DNA of 5,202 nt from CAZGZD01 sp964401915 (GTDB lineage: Bacteria; Patescibacteriota; Microgenomatia; UBA1406; GWC2-37-13). Each line of letters begins with the position of its first letter. Within the stretch, counting starts at the first letter, position 1. Under the pieces are notes generated by a model, which was not told the DNA's origin, made no database searches, and was given only the letters and a program-made list of their open reading frames with translations. Of this stretch, positions 5,059-5,202 are shown in pieces. Location of the stretch: the NCBI GenBank assembly GCA_964401915.1, contig CAYOAI010000029.1, positions 1-5,202 on the forward strand, written 5' to 3'. The position numbers and the translations under genes were made by a program.

Positions 5059-5202
5059 CTAAAATACTGGAGTGGCAGTGTACTTGACTTTATTATAATA
5101 GTATCCCGCAGGCTGTGTGCCAGATGTTGAGATTCGGTAGCATACGTTGACGGCTTTTCCTGATACGGCTCCTGAGTTGGACATTATCGTCCCTTTTGTC
5201 TC
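5059..5202 (-). CDS. C-terminal end of a secreted WxL/spore-coat-like surface protein (partial, N-terminus off window)
   Basis: An open minus-strand frame enters from the right edge and stops at TAG 5061-5059, giving 47 residues. The sequence SGKAVNVCYRISTSGTQPAG followed by YYYNKVKYTATPVF matches the style of the last beta-strands of WxL or spore-coat-U-like domains, which commonly end with a 'PAGTYTNTVTYTATP'-like strand followed by a short terminus. A single Cys (residue 21 of the fragment) may pair with one upstream. It lies 20 bases before the DUF916-like gene in the same direction, the arrangement expected for a WxL-type protein and its DUF916 partner. The protein is too incomplete to assign a family firmly. 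Confidence 0.8.
   Translation of the reverse strand, partial: ETKGTIMSNSGAVSGKAVNVCYRISTSGTQPAGYYYNKVKYTATPVF

Overview
The window looks like an accessory surface-protein region from a Patescibacteria (CPR) genome, most likely the Microgenomates side. This is inferred from protein style, not from a marker gene. The clues are short secreted or membrane-anchored Ig-like proteins, a DUF916-like protein, a fibre protein with the 'NFQGRVTDSLGNPI' type of domain, mostly absent or weak Shine-Dalgarno sites, and standard stop-codon use. There is no rRNA, tRNA, CRISPR array or recognisable transposon.

Left part (1-1843, minus strand): a three-gene unit reads leftwards from a near-consensus promoter at 1814-1843. 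The first gene (1302-1805) encodes the core-binding (SAM-like) half of a tyrosine recombinase without any catalytic domain. The second (1118-1300) is a 60-residue, very basic protein whose start lies one base past the previous stop. The third (1-1097) runs off the left edge. It has a partial core-binding-like domain at its N-terminus, then a linker, one membrane span and an extracellular fibre or adhesin region. Two catalytically empty recombinase-type domains in one operon, one of them on a transmembrane surface fibre, are the most unusual content here.

Middle (1806-2588): about 780 bases of AT-rich intergenic DNA. It holds the leftward promoter, several palindromes and short repeats, a perfect DnaA-box match, and the probable promoter and hairpin-rich leader of the rightward gene. 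I see no convincing gene in it.

Right part (2589-5202): a single plus-strand gene (2589-3005) encodes a membrane-anchored Big_1/invasin-like Ig domain. It converges on, and overlaps by 14 bases, a minus-strand surface operon. In transcription order that operon has the C-terminal end of a secreted protein with a WxL/spore-coat-like tail (5059-5202), a DUF916-like membrane-anchored protein (4004-5038) and a two-domain Ig-like membrane protein (2992-3984). The order resembles Firmicutes WxL/Csc cell-surface complexes, so these proteins may form one envelope assembly. The functional link between the left and right halves is only proximity and a shared surface theme.
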